A program made the translations under genes and the position numbers. This document shows, piece by piece, positions 29,656 through 40,026 of a stretch of DNA of 64,000 nucleotides (position 1 is the stretch's first letter; the number at the start of each line of letters is the position of its first letter). Source of the DNA: Parvibaculum sp. (GTDB lineage Bacteria > Pseudomonadota > Alphaproteobacteria > Parvibaculales > Parvibaculaceae); NCBI GenBank assembly GCA_013823365.1, contig PNMC01000001.1, forward strand, positions 32,766 to 96,765. Direction: 5' to 3'. Below the pieces are notes generated by a model. That model worked only from the letters and a program-made list of their open reading frames with translations. It was not told where the DNA came from and searched no databases.

Positions 29656-29962
29656 TCGCGAGGACGATGACGATCCGCTTCTTTCGATCGTCAACCTGGT
29701 CGATCTCTTTCTCGTCATCATCGGCGTCCTGATGGTGGTGATCGTCACCAATCCGCTCAATCCCTTTTCAAGCGCGAATGTCACCGTCATCGAAAATCCC
29801 GGCGAAGCCGATATGCGGATCGTGGTGAAGCGCGGTGAGGAACTGACGCGCTATGAGTCGACCGGCGAGATCGGCGAGGGCGAGGGCATCAGGGCGGGCA
29901 TCACCTACCGCCTGCCGGATGGCCGCCTGGTTTATGTGCCGGAAGGTGAGGGCGCAGAGTAG
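29643..29962 (+). CDS. DUF2149-like protein (HmuV-like)
   Basis: EDDDDPLLSIVNLVDLFLVIIGVLMVVIVTNPLNPFSS; overlaps preceding gene. Confidence 0.78.
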
Positions 29963-29976
29963 AGAACCTTCGGCCG

Positions 29977-29992
29977 GCCCGGCATGCCGGGC
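29977..29992. other. GC-rich 16-bp perfect palindrome GCCCGGCATGCCGGGC; possible hairpin/terminator, no U-tract
   Basis: direct reading, 15 bp past the DUF2149 stop. Confidence 0.4.
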
Positions 29993-30039
29993 AAGGAGCC
30001 TGCGGGCCGGCAGGGCTGAAAATTCTCACGATAAGCCGC

Positions 30040-30070
30040 TTGACAAAAATGTAATGTATATTACATTACA
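30040..30070 (+). promoter_or_regulatory. RND operon promoter with operator TGTAATGTA-TAT-TACATTACA
   Basis: TTGACA at 30040-30045; perfect 9-bp inverted repeat 30050-30070 lying between -35 and -10. Confidence 0.7.
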
Positions 30071-30174
30071 ACTCCAGGCCGTTCCGGCTGCGGCGTCCCT
30101 CTGCCGCTTGGCGCACCTCCCCCCTCCTCTGCGCACCGGGACGGCCTCCTTCGTTGTTACCGACAGGAGTCGAG

Positions 30175-31341
30175 ATGCGTGGCGGTGTGTTTGTGGGGCT
30201 CGCGGCTTTCCTCATGGCAGCGGCGGTCCTGAGCGGATGTGACAACAGCGAAGAGCAGGGCGGGCCACCGCCGCCGGAAGTGGGGGTCGTGACGGTCAAG
30301 CCCGAGCGGCTCGAAGTCACGACCGAACTTTCCGGGCGAACCTCCGCTTACCGCGTGGCCGAGATCCGTCCCCAAGTGACAGGCATCGTGCAGAAGCGCC
30401 TTTTCGAGGAGGGCGCCAGGGTCGAGGAGGGCCAGCAGCTCTACCAGATCGACCCGGCGCTCTATCAGGCGAATTTCGATGCAGCGAAAGCGGCGCTCGC
30501 AAAGGCCGTGGCAAATGAAAGGGCCGCTGGGACGCGCGCCGCGCGCTATAGGGAGCTGGTCGAGGTCAATGCGGTGAGCAAGCAGGACTATGACGACGTC
30601 ATGGCTACGCTCGCCCAGAATTCCGCGGATGTCGCCTCCGCCAAGGCGAACCTCGATACGGCCGAGACAAATCTGGCCTATACCAAGGTTTTTGCGCCGA
30701 TCTCTGGGATCATTGGACGATCCACGGTAACGGAAGGCGCGCTGGTGACGGCGAACCAGGCAACCGAGCTTGCCACCGTGACGCAGCTAGACCCCATCTA
30801 TGTCGATCTCACGCAATCGGCGTCGGAAATGCTGCGAATGCAGCGCGCAATGGTCGAGGGCCGCATTCAGGGTGCGGCGGACGGTAAGGCGCCTGTGACA
30901 CTGAAGCTCGAAGGCGGCGAAGAGCAATATGGCGGCACCGGCGAATTGCAGTTCTCCGGCGTCACGGTGGCGCCGGACACGAGCATGGTCCAGCTGCGCG
31001 CGATCTTCCCCAATCCCAATGCTGAGCTTCTGCCCGGCCTCTTTGTCAGGGCGGTCGTGAAGCAGGGCGCTCTCGAAAGCGCGATCCTCGTTCCGCAGCA
31101 GGGCGTCTCGCGGAGTCCGGATGGGCAGGCGCAGGTCTGGCTTGTCGGCGAGGACGGGACGGCAATGCAGAAATCGGTCACCGCGTCGCGCGCCATCGGC
31201 GACAAATGGCTCATCACTGAGGGGCTCGAAGCGGGCGACCGCGTTGTGGTTGTCGGCGTGCAGAAGCTGCAGCCAGGCGTCACAGTCACTCCGGTAGAAG
31301 CCGCGCAGCCGCCGGCAGGTTCGTCGCCTCACCAGCCTTGA
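30175..31341 (+). CDS. RND efflux periplasmic adaptor (AcrA/MexA-type lipoprotein)
   Basis: lipobox VLSGC; ELSGRTSAYRVAEIRPQVTGIVQKRLFEEGARVEEGQQLYQIDPALYQ. Confidence 0.93.
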   Translation: MRGGVFVGLAAFLMAAAVLSGCDNSEEQGGPPPPEVGVVTVKPERLEVTTELSGRTSAYRVAEIRPQVTGIVQKRLFEEGARVEEGQQLYQIDPALYQANFDAAKAALAKAVANERAAGTRAARYRELVEVNAVSKQDYDDVMATLAQNSADVASAKANLDTAETNLAYTKVFAPISGIIGRSTVTEGALVTANQATELATVTQLDPIYVDLTQSASEMLRMQRAMVEGRIQGAADGKAPVTLKLEGGEEQYGGTGELQFSGVTVAPDTSMVQLRAIFPNPNAELLPGLFVRAVVKQGALESAILVPQQGVSRSPDGQAQVWLVGEDGTAMQKSVTASRAIGDKWLITEGLEAGDRVVVVGVQKLQPGVTVTPVEAAQPPAGSSPHQP

Positions 31342-31392
31342 GGCAGACAAGGCAGCGAAACACAATCCGGTTCAGCGAGGCATTAGTTCATC

Positions 31393-34300
31393 ATGGCGAA
31401 TTTTTTCATCGACCGGCCCGTCTTCGCCTGGGTCATTGCCATCGCCATCATGTTGGCGGGCACCTTGTCGATCATGCAACTGCCGATTGAGCAGTATCCG
31501 CCGATCGCACCGCCTTCGGTCACCGTTACCGGCACCTACCCGGGCGCTTCCGCGCGGACTGTCGAGAACACGGTGACGCAAGTCATCGAGCAGCGGATGA
31601 GTGGCATCGATCACCTGCGCTACATGTCGTCGACCAGTGACTCCTCGGGCACGGGCACTGTGACACTCACCTTCGAGCCCGAGGCGGACCCCGACATTGC
31701 GCAGGTGCAAGTGCAGAACAAGCTGCAGTCCGCGCTGCCTCTTTTGCCACAGGAGGTTCAGCAGCAGGGCGTGACTGTCGCGAAATCGGCCCAGAATTTT
31801 CTGATGGTCGTCGCCTTTATTTCAGCCGACGGACGGCTCAACGAAACTGAGATCGCGGATTATGTCGCATCGCATATTCAGGACCCGCTCAGCCGTGTCA
31901 GCGGCGTCGGCGAGATTCAGCTTTTCGGACCGCAACATGCCATGCGCATCTGGATCGATCCGCAAAAGCTGCAGAGCTACAGGGTGTCGGTGTCGGATAT
32001 CACCGAGGCGGTGCGAGCACAGAATGCGGAAATTTCTGCCGGTCAGCTGGGCGCGCGCCCGGCTGTGGAAGGCCAGCAGCTCAATGCCACGGTGACGGCA
32101 CAGACTCGCCTCGAGACCCCCGCTCAGTTCGAAAACATTCTGCTGCGCGTCGGTGAGGATGGATCGCAGGTCCGTCTGAAGGATGTTGCGCGGGTAGAGC
32201 TCGGTGCGGAGAACTACCAGACGATCGGACGGTATAACGGCGACCCGGCAGCCGGCATCGCTGTCAGACTCGCGGTGGGCGCGAATGCGCTGGACACGGC
32301 CGACGCGGTTCGCGCGAGGCTCGCCGATCTGGAGCCCTTCTTTCCCGAAGGACTGCAAGCGGTCATACCCTACGACACAACACCGTTCGTCCGGCTTTCC
32401 ATTAATGAAGTGGTCAGGACGCTGGCCGAAGCGATCGTGCTCGTCATTCTCATGATGTATCTCTTCTTGCAGAATATTCGCGCGACGTTCATTCCGGCGG
32501 TTGCGGTTCCGGTGGTCCTTCTCGGCACCTTCGGCGTACTGGCGGCTTTCGGCTTCACCATCAATACGCTCACCATGTTCGGCATGGTTCTGGCGATCGG
32601 CCTTCTCGTGGACGACGCGATCGTCGTGGTTGAAAATGTCGAGCGCATCATGTCGGAGGAAGGCCTGTCTCCACGCGAGGCGACGCGAAAATCGATGGGG
32701 CAGATTACCGGTGCGCTTATCGGTATCGGCGTCGTGTTGAGCGCCGTCCTTGTCCCCATGGCCTTTTTTCCGGGCTCCACAGGCGCGATCTATCGGCAAT
32801 TCTCACTGACCATTGTGTCTGCCATGGCGCTGTCGGTGTTTGCCGCGCTTGTGCTGACGCCTGCGCTGTGTGCCACGATCCTGAAGCCTGAAAAAAATCA
32901 CGGTAAGGAGAAGCGGGGATTCTTCGGCTGGTTCAACCGCATGTTCGACCGAGGCGGGCGCTCATATGAAGCCGGGGTGGCGCGTATTCTCCAGGGCCCT
33001 CTTCGCTACGTGGCGATCTATGTCGTTGTCGTAGCAGTGCTCGGCCTTCTTTTCCTGAGACTGCCGGCCGCCTTCCTTCCAGACGAGGACCAGGGTTTCA
33101 TGATGACCCTTGTGACGACGCCTGCAGGCGCTACCGCCGAGCGGACGCGTGAATCCATGGAGCTCGTCGAGAATTATTTCCTTGAGCAGGAGAAGGACAG
33201 CGTACAAGGCATCTTCTCCGTCGTGGGTTTCAACTTTGCAGGCGCAGGCCAGAACTCCGCGATGGCTTTCATCAATCTGAAGCCATTTGCCGATCGCCGA
33301 ACCGGCGAGACAAGCGCCTTCGCTGTCGCCCAGCGTGCCATGGGATATTTCGCCACTTTGAAGGATGCCATGGCCTTCGCGATCATTCCGCCATCCATCT
33401 CGGAACTCGGCATTGCTTCCGGCTTCGATATGCAGCTTGTTGACCGCGCGGGCCTTGGTCACGACAAACTCATGGAGGCACGCAACCAGCTTCTGGGAAT
33501 GGCTGCACAAAGTCCTCTTCTTATGGGGGTCCGGCCAAACGGGTTGGACGATACACCGGAGTTCCGCGTCGACGTCGATCAGGAGAAGGCCGCAGCACTT
33601 GGCCTCTCGCTGGCCGACATCAACACGACGCTCTCTGCGGCATGGGGATCGAGCTATGTCAACGACTTCATCGATCAGGGGCGTGTAAAGAGGGTTTACC
33701 TTCAGGCCGATGCGCCTCACCGGATGCTGCCCGAAGACGTCTACAAACTTCATGTACGTAATGCGAACGGTGAGATGGTGCCTTTCTCCGCCTTCGCCTC
33801 GACGCACTGGACCTATGGATCGCCGCGACTTGAGCGTTTCAACGGGTCATCCTCGCGCCAGATTCAAGGCTCTGCTGCGCCGGGTGTGAGTTCGGGCGCT
33901 GCCATGGCGGAGATTGAACGTCTCATGGCGCAACTGCCGGCAGGTGTCGGATACGAGTGGACGGGGCTCTCCTATGAAGAGCGGGCGGCGGGTGCGCAAG
34001 CGCCGGCTCTTTATGCACTGTCGCTTCTCATCGTCTTCCTGTGTCTCGCAGCCCTCTACGAAAGCTGGTCGATCCCGATCTCGGTTATGCTTGTGGTCCC
34101 ACTCGGTGTGCTCGGTGCGGTGCTTGCCGCCACCATGGCCGGCCTCTCGAACGACGTTTACTTCCAGGTCGGACTTCTCGTCACGATAGGCCTGGCGTCC
34201 AGAAACGCCATTCTGATCGTCGAATTTGCAAAGTCGCAATACGAGCAGGGAGAGAGCTTGGTGGACGCGACGATCCATGCGGCACGGCTTCGCCTTCGTC

Positions 34301-34530
34301 CGATCATCATGACATCGTTGGCCTTCACACTCGGCGTACTGCCGCTCGCCATCGCCTCGGGTCCTGGATCGGGCAGTCAGAATGCCATCGGTATCGGTGT
34401 CATGGGCGGCATGATCTCGGCGACAGTCCTCGCGATTTTCTTCGTCCCGCTCTTCTTCGTCCTTGTGCAGCGTCTGTTTCACAAGCGACACGAAGCAGAG
34501 CTCCTGCCGGAAACGGAAGCCGATCGATGA
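31393..34530 (+). CDS. RND efflux pump permease, HAE1 family (AcrB/MexB-like)
   Basis: [54 protein letters not shown]; about 1045 aa. Confidence 0.95.
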   Translation: MANFFIDRPVFAWVIAIAIMLAGTLSIMQLPIEQYPPIAPPSVTVTGTYPGASARTVENTVTQVIEQRMSGIDHLRYMSSTSDSSGTGTVTLTFEPEADPDIAQVQVQNKLQSALPLLPQEVQQQGVTVAKSAQNFLMVVAFISADGRLNETEIADYVASHIQDPLSRVSGVGEIQLFGPQHAMRIWIDPQKLQSYRVSVSDITEAVRAQNAEISAGQLGARPAVEGQQLNATVTAQTRLETPAQFENILLRVGEDGSQVRLKDVARVELGAENYQTIGRYNGDPAAGIAVRLAVGANALDTADAVRARLADLEPFFPEGLQAVIPYDTTPFVRLSINEVVRTLAEAIVLVILMMYLFLQNIRATFIPAVAVPVVLLGTFGVLAAFGFTINTLTMFGMVLAIGLLVDDAIVVVENVERIMSEEGLSPREATRKSMGQITGALIGIGVVLSAVLVPMAFFPGSTGAIYRQFSLTIVSAMALSVFAALVLTPALCATILKPEKNHGKEKRGFFGWFNRMFDRGGRSYEAGVARILQGPLRYVAIYVVVVAVLGLLFLRLPAAFLPDEDQGFMMTLVTTPAGATAERTRESMELVENYFLEQEKDSVQGIFSVVGFNFAGAGQNSAMAFINLKPFADRRTGETSAFAVAQRAMGYFATLKDAMAFAIIPPSISELGIASGFDMQLVDRAGLGHDKLMEARNQLLGMAAQSPLLMGVRPNGLDDTPEFRVDVDQEKAAALGLSLADINTTLSAAWGSSYVNDFIDQGRVKRVYLQADAPHRMLPEDVYKLHVRNANGEMVPFSAFASTHWTYGSPRLERFNGSSSRQIQGSAAPGVSSGAAMAEIERLMAQLPAGVGYEWTGLSYEERAAGAQAPALYALSLLIVFLCLAALYESWSIPISVMLVVPLGVLGAVLAATMAGLSNDVYFQVGLLVTIGLASRNAILIVEFAKSQYEQGESLVDATIHAARLRLRPIIMTSLAFTLGVLPLAIASGPGSGSQNAIGIGVMGGMISATVLAIFFVPLFFVLVQRLFHKRHEAELLPETEADR

Positions 34531-35996
34531 AAAGGTTCAACCCCGCAATTGCCTTGTCCTTTTTTCTTCTCGGCGCCTGCACGCTGGCACCCGACTACGA
34601 ACGGCCGGTCGCGCCTCTGCCATCCGCGTGGCCTTCAGGCGCCGCCTATGGAGATTTCGGCACGGCGGCGAAAGACGGTGCTGAACTCGCAGGGCTTGGC
34701 TGGCGCGAATTCTTCCTTTCGCCCGCAATGCAAAGCCTGATCGAACAGGCGCTTGAGAACAACCGGGACCTGCGGGAAGCGGTGCTCAATGTGGAGCAAG
34801 CGCGTGCCCTCTATCGGGTGCAACGCGCGGATCTGCTGCCAGGCATCAGCGGCGACGGTAGAATGACGCGTGAGCGGGTTCCTGGCGATCTCTCGGCTAG
34901 CGGGCAGGCGGCAACGGGTACAAGCTACAGCGTGCAGGCAAGTGTCGCGGCCTATGAACTCGATCTCTTTGGCCGTGTTCGCAGTCTCAACGAGCAGGCG
35001 TTGCGTGAATATTTCGCCACCGAGGAGGCCCGCCGCTCGGCGCAGATCGCTTTAATCGCCGAGGTCGCCAATGCCTATCTCACGCTCAGGGCGGATCAGC
35101 GCCTGTTGCAGCTCACGGAAGAGACGCTCGCCGCACAGGAGCGCTCGTACGACCTCGTGAAGATGACCTATGACCGGGGAGTCTCCTCGAAGCTTGATTT
35201 GGCACAGGCACAGACCGCTGTCGAGACGGCGCGGGTGAACCGCTTCGCCTTCATCCGCCAGGTAGCGCAGGACCGTAATGCGCTGACGCTGCTCGTCGGC
35301 GCACTGATCGACGATGCCGCGCTGGACGATGCCGAGGATATCGATCGCTTCCTCGCGGATCTCCCGGCGGGGCTGCCTTCGGACTTGCTGGCAAACCGTC
35401 CTGATATCAGACAGGCCGAGCAGCTGCTGCAAGGCGCGAACGCGAATATCGGTGCGGCGCGTGCGGCATTCTTTCCGCGGATCACGCTGACTGCGGCTGG
35501 CGGCACGGCGAGCAGTTCGCTTTCGGGCCTGTTTGATTCCGGTTCTGGCGCCTGGAGCTTTATGCCGCAGATCAGCATTCCGATCTTCGAGGGCGGGCGA
35601 AACATGGCCAATCTCGAAGTCGCGGAGATTCAGAAGGACATCAACATCGCGCGCTATGAAAGGAGCATTCAGGCGGCCTTTCGCGAGGTGGCCGATGCTC
35701 TGGCGGGGCAAGGAACTTTTGGTAGCCAGGTCGGCGCTCAACGCGCACTGGTGGACGCAACGGCGGAGAGCTATTCGCTCGCCGAGCGCCGGTATCGCAG
35801 CGGAATCGACAGCTATCTCATTCTTCTGGACGCCCAGCGCTCTCTTTACGCAGCGGAACAGGAGCTTATTCGCACCCGGCTTGCGCAAATGAGCAATACG
35901 GTCAATCTCTACAAGGTGCTGGGCGGCGGAAGCTTGGCGCATCGGGAAGGGCAGGGCGGCGCTGCCGCTTCGAGTCCGCTGGGGGGCGGGGGATGA
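34527..35996 (+). CDS. outer-membrane efflux lipoprotein (NodT/OprM type)
   Basis: [62 protein letters not shown] overlap with RND gene. Confidence 0.92.
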   Translation: MKRFNPAIALSFFLLGACTLAPDYERPVAPLPSAWPSGAAYGDFGTAAKDGAELAGLGWREFFLSPAMQSLIEQALENNRDLREAVLNVEQARALYRVQRADLLPGISGDGRMTRERVPGDLSASGQAATGTSYSVQASVAAYELDLFGRVRSLNEQALREYFATEEARRSAQIALIAEVANAYLTLRADQRLLQLTEETLAAQERSYDLVKMTYDRGVSSKLDLAQAQTAVETARVNRFAFIRQVAQDRNALTLLVGALIDDAALDDAEDIDRFLADLPAGLPSDLLANRPDIRQAEQLLQGANANIGAARAAFFPRITLTAAGGTASSSLSGLFDSGSGAWSFMPQISIPIFEGGRNMANLEVAEIQKDINIARYERSIQAAFREVADALAGQGTFGSQVGAQRALVDATAESYSLAERRYRSGIDSYLILLDAQRSLYAAEQELIRTRLAQMSNTVNLYKVLGGGSLAHREGQGGAAASSPLGGGG

Positions 35997-36634
35997 CGCA
36001 AGAAAAATGGGAGAAAGCGCCAACACGCCGCGAGAAGAGGCGGGAGGCGATTCTCGATGCCGCTCGCGAGGTTTTTCTGCAGCGGGGATACGGCGAGACA
36101 AGTCTCAACGACATCGTCAGCGTGTCCGGCGGATCGCTCGCGACGCTTTATGATCTTTTCGGCGGCAAGGCGGGACTCTTCACGGCAATGATCGAAGAAG
36201 AGTGCGAGAATTTTTTCGGCGTGCTCCACTCGGCGGACATTGAGGAGAGGCCGCTCCGCGAGGCGCTGGGCCTTGTCGCCAGGCAGTTTTTCGATGGCGT
36301 GACGCAGCAGCCGAAAACATCGCTGCTTCGGCTCATCGTTGCGGAGGTTCCGAACTTTCCCGAGATAGGCGTCAATTTCTATGAGGCCGGACCGGCAAGG
36401 GGCAGGAAAATGGTTTCGGCATACCTTGAAAGTCAGGCCAGGCGCGGTCTCCTCCGGATAGACGATCCTGCCCGCGCCGCCGACGTCTTCATCGATCTGG
36501 TGCTCGGCGGATACCAGATGAAGATGCTTTGCGGCATAGACATGGAACTGACGGAAGAAGAGATCGACAAGCACCTCCACTATACGCTCGGCGTGTTCCT
36601 CAAGATTTACGGTCCGGAGCCGGCGCCCGGTTGA
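35993..36634 (+). CDS. TetR/AcrR family regulator of the RND operon
   Basis: RREKRREAILDAAREVFLQRGYGETSLNDIVSVSGGSLATLYDLFGGKAGLFTAMIEEE; ATGA overlap. Confidence 0.9.
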   Translation: MTQEKWEKAPTRREKRREAILDAAREVFLQRGYGETSLNDIVSVSGGSLATLYDLFGGKAGLFTAMIEEECENFFGVLHSADIEERPLREALGLVARQFFDGVTQQPKTSLLRLIVAEVPNFPEIGVNFYEAGPARGRKMVSAYLESQARRGLLRIDDPARAADVFIDLVLGGYQMKMLCGIDMELTEEEIDKHLHYTLGVFLKIYGPEPAPG

Positions 36635-36844
36635 AAGAGCTGATCGCATGGACGGCGGAGAGGCGCTTGATGCCTGCGCTTCAGGCTTACCGAGTGTGCC
36701 GAAGCGATGGACGCGGCATTTCATGGAAAGGGAATGGGAAAAACCGTAGTTCGGATTTCCTGAACGCTACCGTCTGGCATGATAGCGCCACGCACGCTCC
36801 ATCGCCCCAAGGCCGACGAGTTCTGTAGGATTGGCCACGATTCG

Positions 36845-37699
36845 CTAGGTTGCCTTCAGCAACCCGCCTTTCGACCAGATGGTTTCCATGTGCGCCAGGC
36901 GTGTCACGACGCCTTCACCCATTTGCTTGGACACGGCGTCGAGCAGATAGCTGAGCAGGGCTGTCAATCCTGTCTTGCTGTCGAAAAGGCCGCAGGTAGC
37001 CTGCGACACACGAAAATTCGTTTCGCTTCGAGTGGCTATCACATTGAAAGGGCCGTCGGTGATCGCAATGGTGCGCAGTCCCATATCACACGCCATATTG
37101 TGCGTTTCCACGACCCAGCTTTCATTGCGCTGCGCGTCCATCGTCAGGAGGACATCGTCGGATTCTGCTCTGCCCAGTTCGCTTGCGACGCGGAAGGGCG
37201 AGCCCTGCAAGTGATACACGCGCGGGCGTATTATTCGCAGAAAGTCGTGGAATGTAATCGCGGCCCCAACCCATTGCTCGCTTGATAGAACGAATATCCG
37301 CTTGCTGGTATCGGTGAGAAGTCCAACCGCCCGCTTCAGGTCCTGCTCGTCGACCGCCGACAGCGTTTCGGCGACATTCAGCGTTTCGATCTCGATCCAG
37401 GCTGCGATGTCATGACGCGCGGCCGGATCCTGAGCCCGCTTGTATGCGGATGAAATCTGCGTCGAGATATCTCGACGCATGCTGGCTTGAAGTTCGGTAA
37501 ACCCCGCAAATCCGAGCTTGGCGGCAAACCGGACGATACTGGGTGCCGATGTCTCCGCCGCCTGCGCCACGCTCGCCGCCGTCCCGAAAGCGATCAGTTC
37601 CGGGTCATTCCCGATGACGCGCGCAATCCGCTGTTCGGTTGCCGTCAGATGAGCGGCGAGCTCCTCGACCCGGCTGGAAATATTTTTCGTAACAGACAT
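36845..37699 (-). CDS. RpiR/MurR family regulator (HTH plus SIS)
   Basis: VEELAAHLTATEQRIARVIGNDPELIAFGTAASVAQAAETSAPSIVRFAAKLGFAGFTELQASMRRD; start reset to 37699. Confidence 0.88.
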   Translation of the reverse strand: MSVTKNISSRVEELAAHLTATEQRIARVIGNDPELIAFGTAASVAQAAETSAPSIVRFAAKLGFAGFTELQASMRRDISTQISSAYKRAQDPAARHDIAAWIEIETLNVAETLSAVDEQDLKRAVGLLTDTSKRIFVLSSEQWVGAAITFHDFLRIIRPRVYHLQGSPFRVASELGRAESDDVLLTMDAQRNESWVVETHNMACDMGLRTIAITDGPFNVIATRSETNFRVSQATCGLFDSKTGLTALLSYLLDAVSKQMGEGVVTRLAHMETIWSKGGLLKAT

Positions 37700-37723
37700 T
37701 ACATTCTTTCTATCAATGTAATG
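37697..37723. promoter_or_regulatory. operator candidate CATTACATT-N9-AATGTAATG
   Basis: perfect 9-bp inverted repeat between the rpiR start and the divergent operon. Confidence 0.6.
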
Positions 37724-37775
37724 ATCATTATAGTCCGGTTCATGCGCCCCACAAGCACGCGGAACACCGGCACAT

Positions 37776-38948
37776 ATGAATGAAGACGCAATCGTTCGCA
37801 TCGAGCTGACGGAAGTCGCAATTCCTTTCAAAAAGGAGGTGCAGGAGGTCATGCAGGGCTCCGGCAACGGACTGGGTATGGCCATCCCCGCGGAGGAGCC
37901 CTGGCTCGGAGGCGACTTCGTGATCTGCCGCCTTTTCAGCGCGTCGGGCAAGGTCGGTATGTCGGAAGCTTTTGTCTGGCTGCCCGAATCCGGTGTCTCT
38001 CCACGCGGGATCATCGAGACGATTCAAGGCGACATGGCGCAGTTCGTGCTCGGCGAATCCCCGTTCGGCACGGAGCGGCTGATGACGCGCCTCAACAACA
38101 ATGTGGCGCGCAACGAAATTGCCAAGGGACTGCTGGACTCGGCCTGCTTCGAACTGAAGGCGCAGTTGGTGGGGCGCTCGGTCGCCGACCTTCTCGGAGG
38201 CGCGCAGTTACGTGAACTGCCGCTTGCTGCACTCGTTCCCCTTCTTGACGACACGGCGACAATGGTTTTCCTCGCAAAATATTGGTGCGAGCAGGGAAGT
38301 CGTACCATTCGTGTGAAGCTCGGCGAGAGCATTGAGCGCGATGTGGAGGTCATGGCCGCAATGCGCGAGGCTCTCGGCAGCGAGGTGCGTTTGCGGGTCG
38401 ACTATAATCAGGCTTATGCAACATGGGATGCGATTGCCGCTATCGATGCGATCGAGCGCTTCCGCATTGAAGTAGTGGAGCAGCCGACAAAGGCCGCCAA
38501 TTACCTCGCCATGGCGGAGGTGCAGAAGCGGGTAAATGTGCCGCTCATGGCGCATGAAGGCTGCTTCTCGCTTGGCGAAATTCACCAGCTCCACGCGCTG
38601 GGTGCCATCGGCGCAATTGGTATCAACGGCGAACGTCCGGGAGGCCTCAGCGCCGCGGTTCGCGCGATCCATTTCGCCGAACAGAATGGACTGGGAGTGG
38701 TCCTGCATAATCAGCCAACCGGCCTCGGATCGGCCTGGCAAGCGCATTTAGGTGCCGCCTTCCACTCGTCCTTGCATTACGACATGGAGCTTTTCGGCCA
38801 CGTGATGCTGGAACACGACTTGTTGAAAACGCCTCTCGACTACAGCGGCGGCACGCTGACCTTGCCCGAAGGGGCGGGATGGGGGGTAGAGCTCGATAGC
38901 GAGGCGCTGGACCGTTATTCGGTGCGGCCGACGGTTGTAATCGAATAG
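37776..38948 (+). CDS. enolase-superfamily (mandelate racemase/muconate lactonizing) enzyme
   Basis: TIRVKLGESIERDVEVMAAMREALGSEVRLRVDYNQAY, RIEVVEQPTKAANYLAMAEVQKRVNVPLMAHEG. Confidence 0.87.
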   Translation: MNEDAIVRIELTEVAIPFKKEVQEVMQGSGNGLGMAIPAEEPWLGGDFVICRLFSASGKVGMSEAFVWLPESGVSPRGIIETIQGDMAQFVLGESPFGTERLMTRLNNNVARNEIAKGLLDSACFELKAQLVGRSVADLLGGAQLRELPLAALVPLLDDTATMVFLAKYWCEQGSRTIRVKLGESIERDVEVMAAMREALGSEVRLRVDYNQAYATWDAIAAIDAIERFRIEVVEQPTKAANYLAMAEVQKRVNVPLMAHEGCFSLGEIHQLHALGAIGAIGINGERPGGLSAAVRAIHFAEQNGLGVVLHNQPTGLGSAWQAHLGAAFHSSLHYDMELFGHVMLEHDLLKTPLDYSGGTLTLPEGAGWGVELDSEALDRYSVRPTVVIE

Positions 38949-38963
38949 ATGGGAGAGAAGATC

Positions 38964-40026
38964 ATGCTGGATCTCGCCGAAATGGCCGAGCGATATCGGA
39001 GCGCCCGCGATGTCTTTCTCTCAAATGCACGTTTGGCGAAGTGGGAGATCTACAGCATCCCCCACCCGCTGCAGGGCCCCTGCGAAATCGATCTCTTCAC
39101 GGATGTTGCATCTTGCGGAAACACCCAAAGCCCCAACCTGCTGATGATATCCTCGGGAACGCACGGTATCGAGGGGTATCTCGGGTCTGAAATCCAGAGC
39201 CGCCTTCTTGCAGACGATGTGGTCGCGGTCGACCGGTCGGACCGCCATGCTGTGATGGTGCATGCGGTCAATCCCTGTGGCTTTGCATGGCATCGCCGCG
39301 TCAATGAAGACAATGTCGACCTCAACCGCAACTTCGTCGATTTCGGCTCGCCTCTGGCGGTCAACGAAGGCTACGAGGAATTTCGCTCGCTCCTGAATCC
39401 CATCGAATGGGAGGAGGGCTATGAAGTGAAGCTCAAGGCCGAGGCAGCCCGTGCCCTGGAAAGAATGGGGCTCGCCGCACTCTTCAAGGCCGTCAGCGGC
39501 GGCCAATACGAACATCCTTCCTGCATTCAGTATGGCGGCAATGCGCCCACCTGGTCGCGGCGTACCATGGAAGACATCTGGATGCGCGCCATGGCGGGAA
39601 AGCACCGCGCCACCCAGATCGATCTTCACACGGGCCTCGGCTCTCCCGGCGAGGGCGTGCTCATGACCTACGGCACGGAGGAACAGCCTCGCATAAAGCG
39701 GGCCCGGGCCATGTCTCGTCTCGCCGCCGGCAGATTCGGCCGACGTTCTTGCCAAGGGCGTGCTTGGCCCCCATCTCGAAAGCCTCGCCTCCGGCCGCGA
39801 TGTTCTCGCCGTGGTTCTGGAATACGGCACGAAGGATCCCGTCGAGGTGTTGTGCGCCATCGTCGCCGACAACTGGCTTCATCACCATGGTGAGGTCGGC
39901 AGCGAGCGCGGTGCGAAGATCAAGCAGTTGATGCTTGATGCCTTCTATCTGGACGATGTCTCCCTCAGAGAGAAGGCCTATCGGCGCGCAAAAGAAGTGG
40001 TGATCGCTGCAGATGCCGCAGGCTGA
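38964..40026 (+). pseudogene. DUF2817 (M14-like) peptidase interrupted by a frameshift near 39690-39760
   Basis: Frame 1: MLDLAEMAERYRSARD...GTHGIEGYLGSEIQSRLL...VNEDNVDLNRNFVDF...QIDLHTGLGSPGEGVLMTYGTEEQPRIKRARAMS. Homologous-looking C-terminus in a second frame: PADSADVLAKGVLGPHLESLASGRDVLAVVLEYGTKDPVEVLCAIVADNWLHHHGEVGSERG... Confidence 0.75.

Noticed and set aside
29963-30040. Possible small RNA in the GC-rich palindrome region
   Set aside because: Hairpins present but no promoter or U-tract; a simple terminator/attenuator-like structure is more economical.
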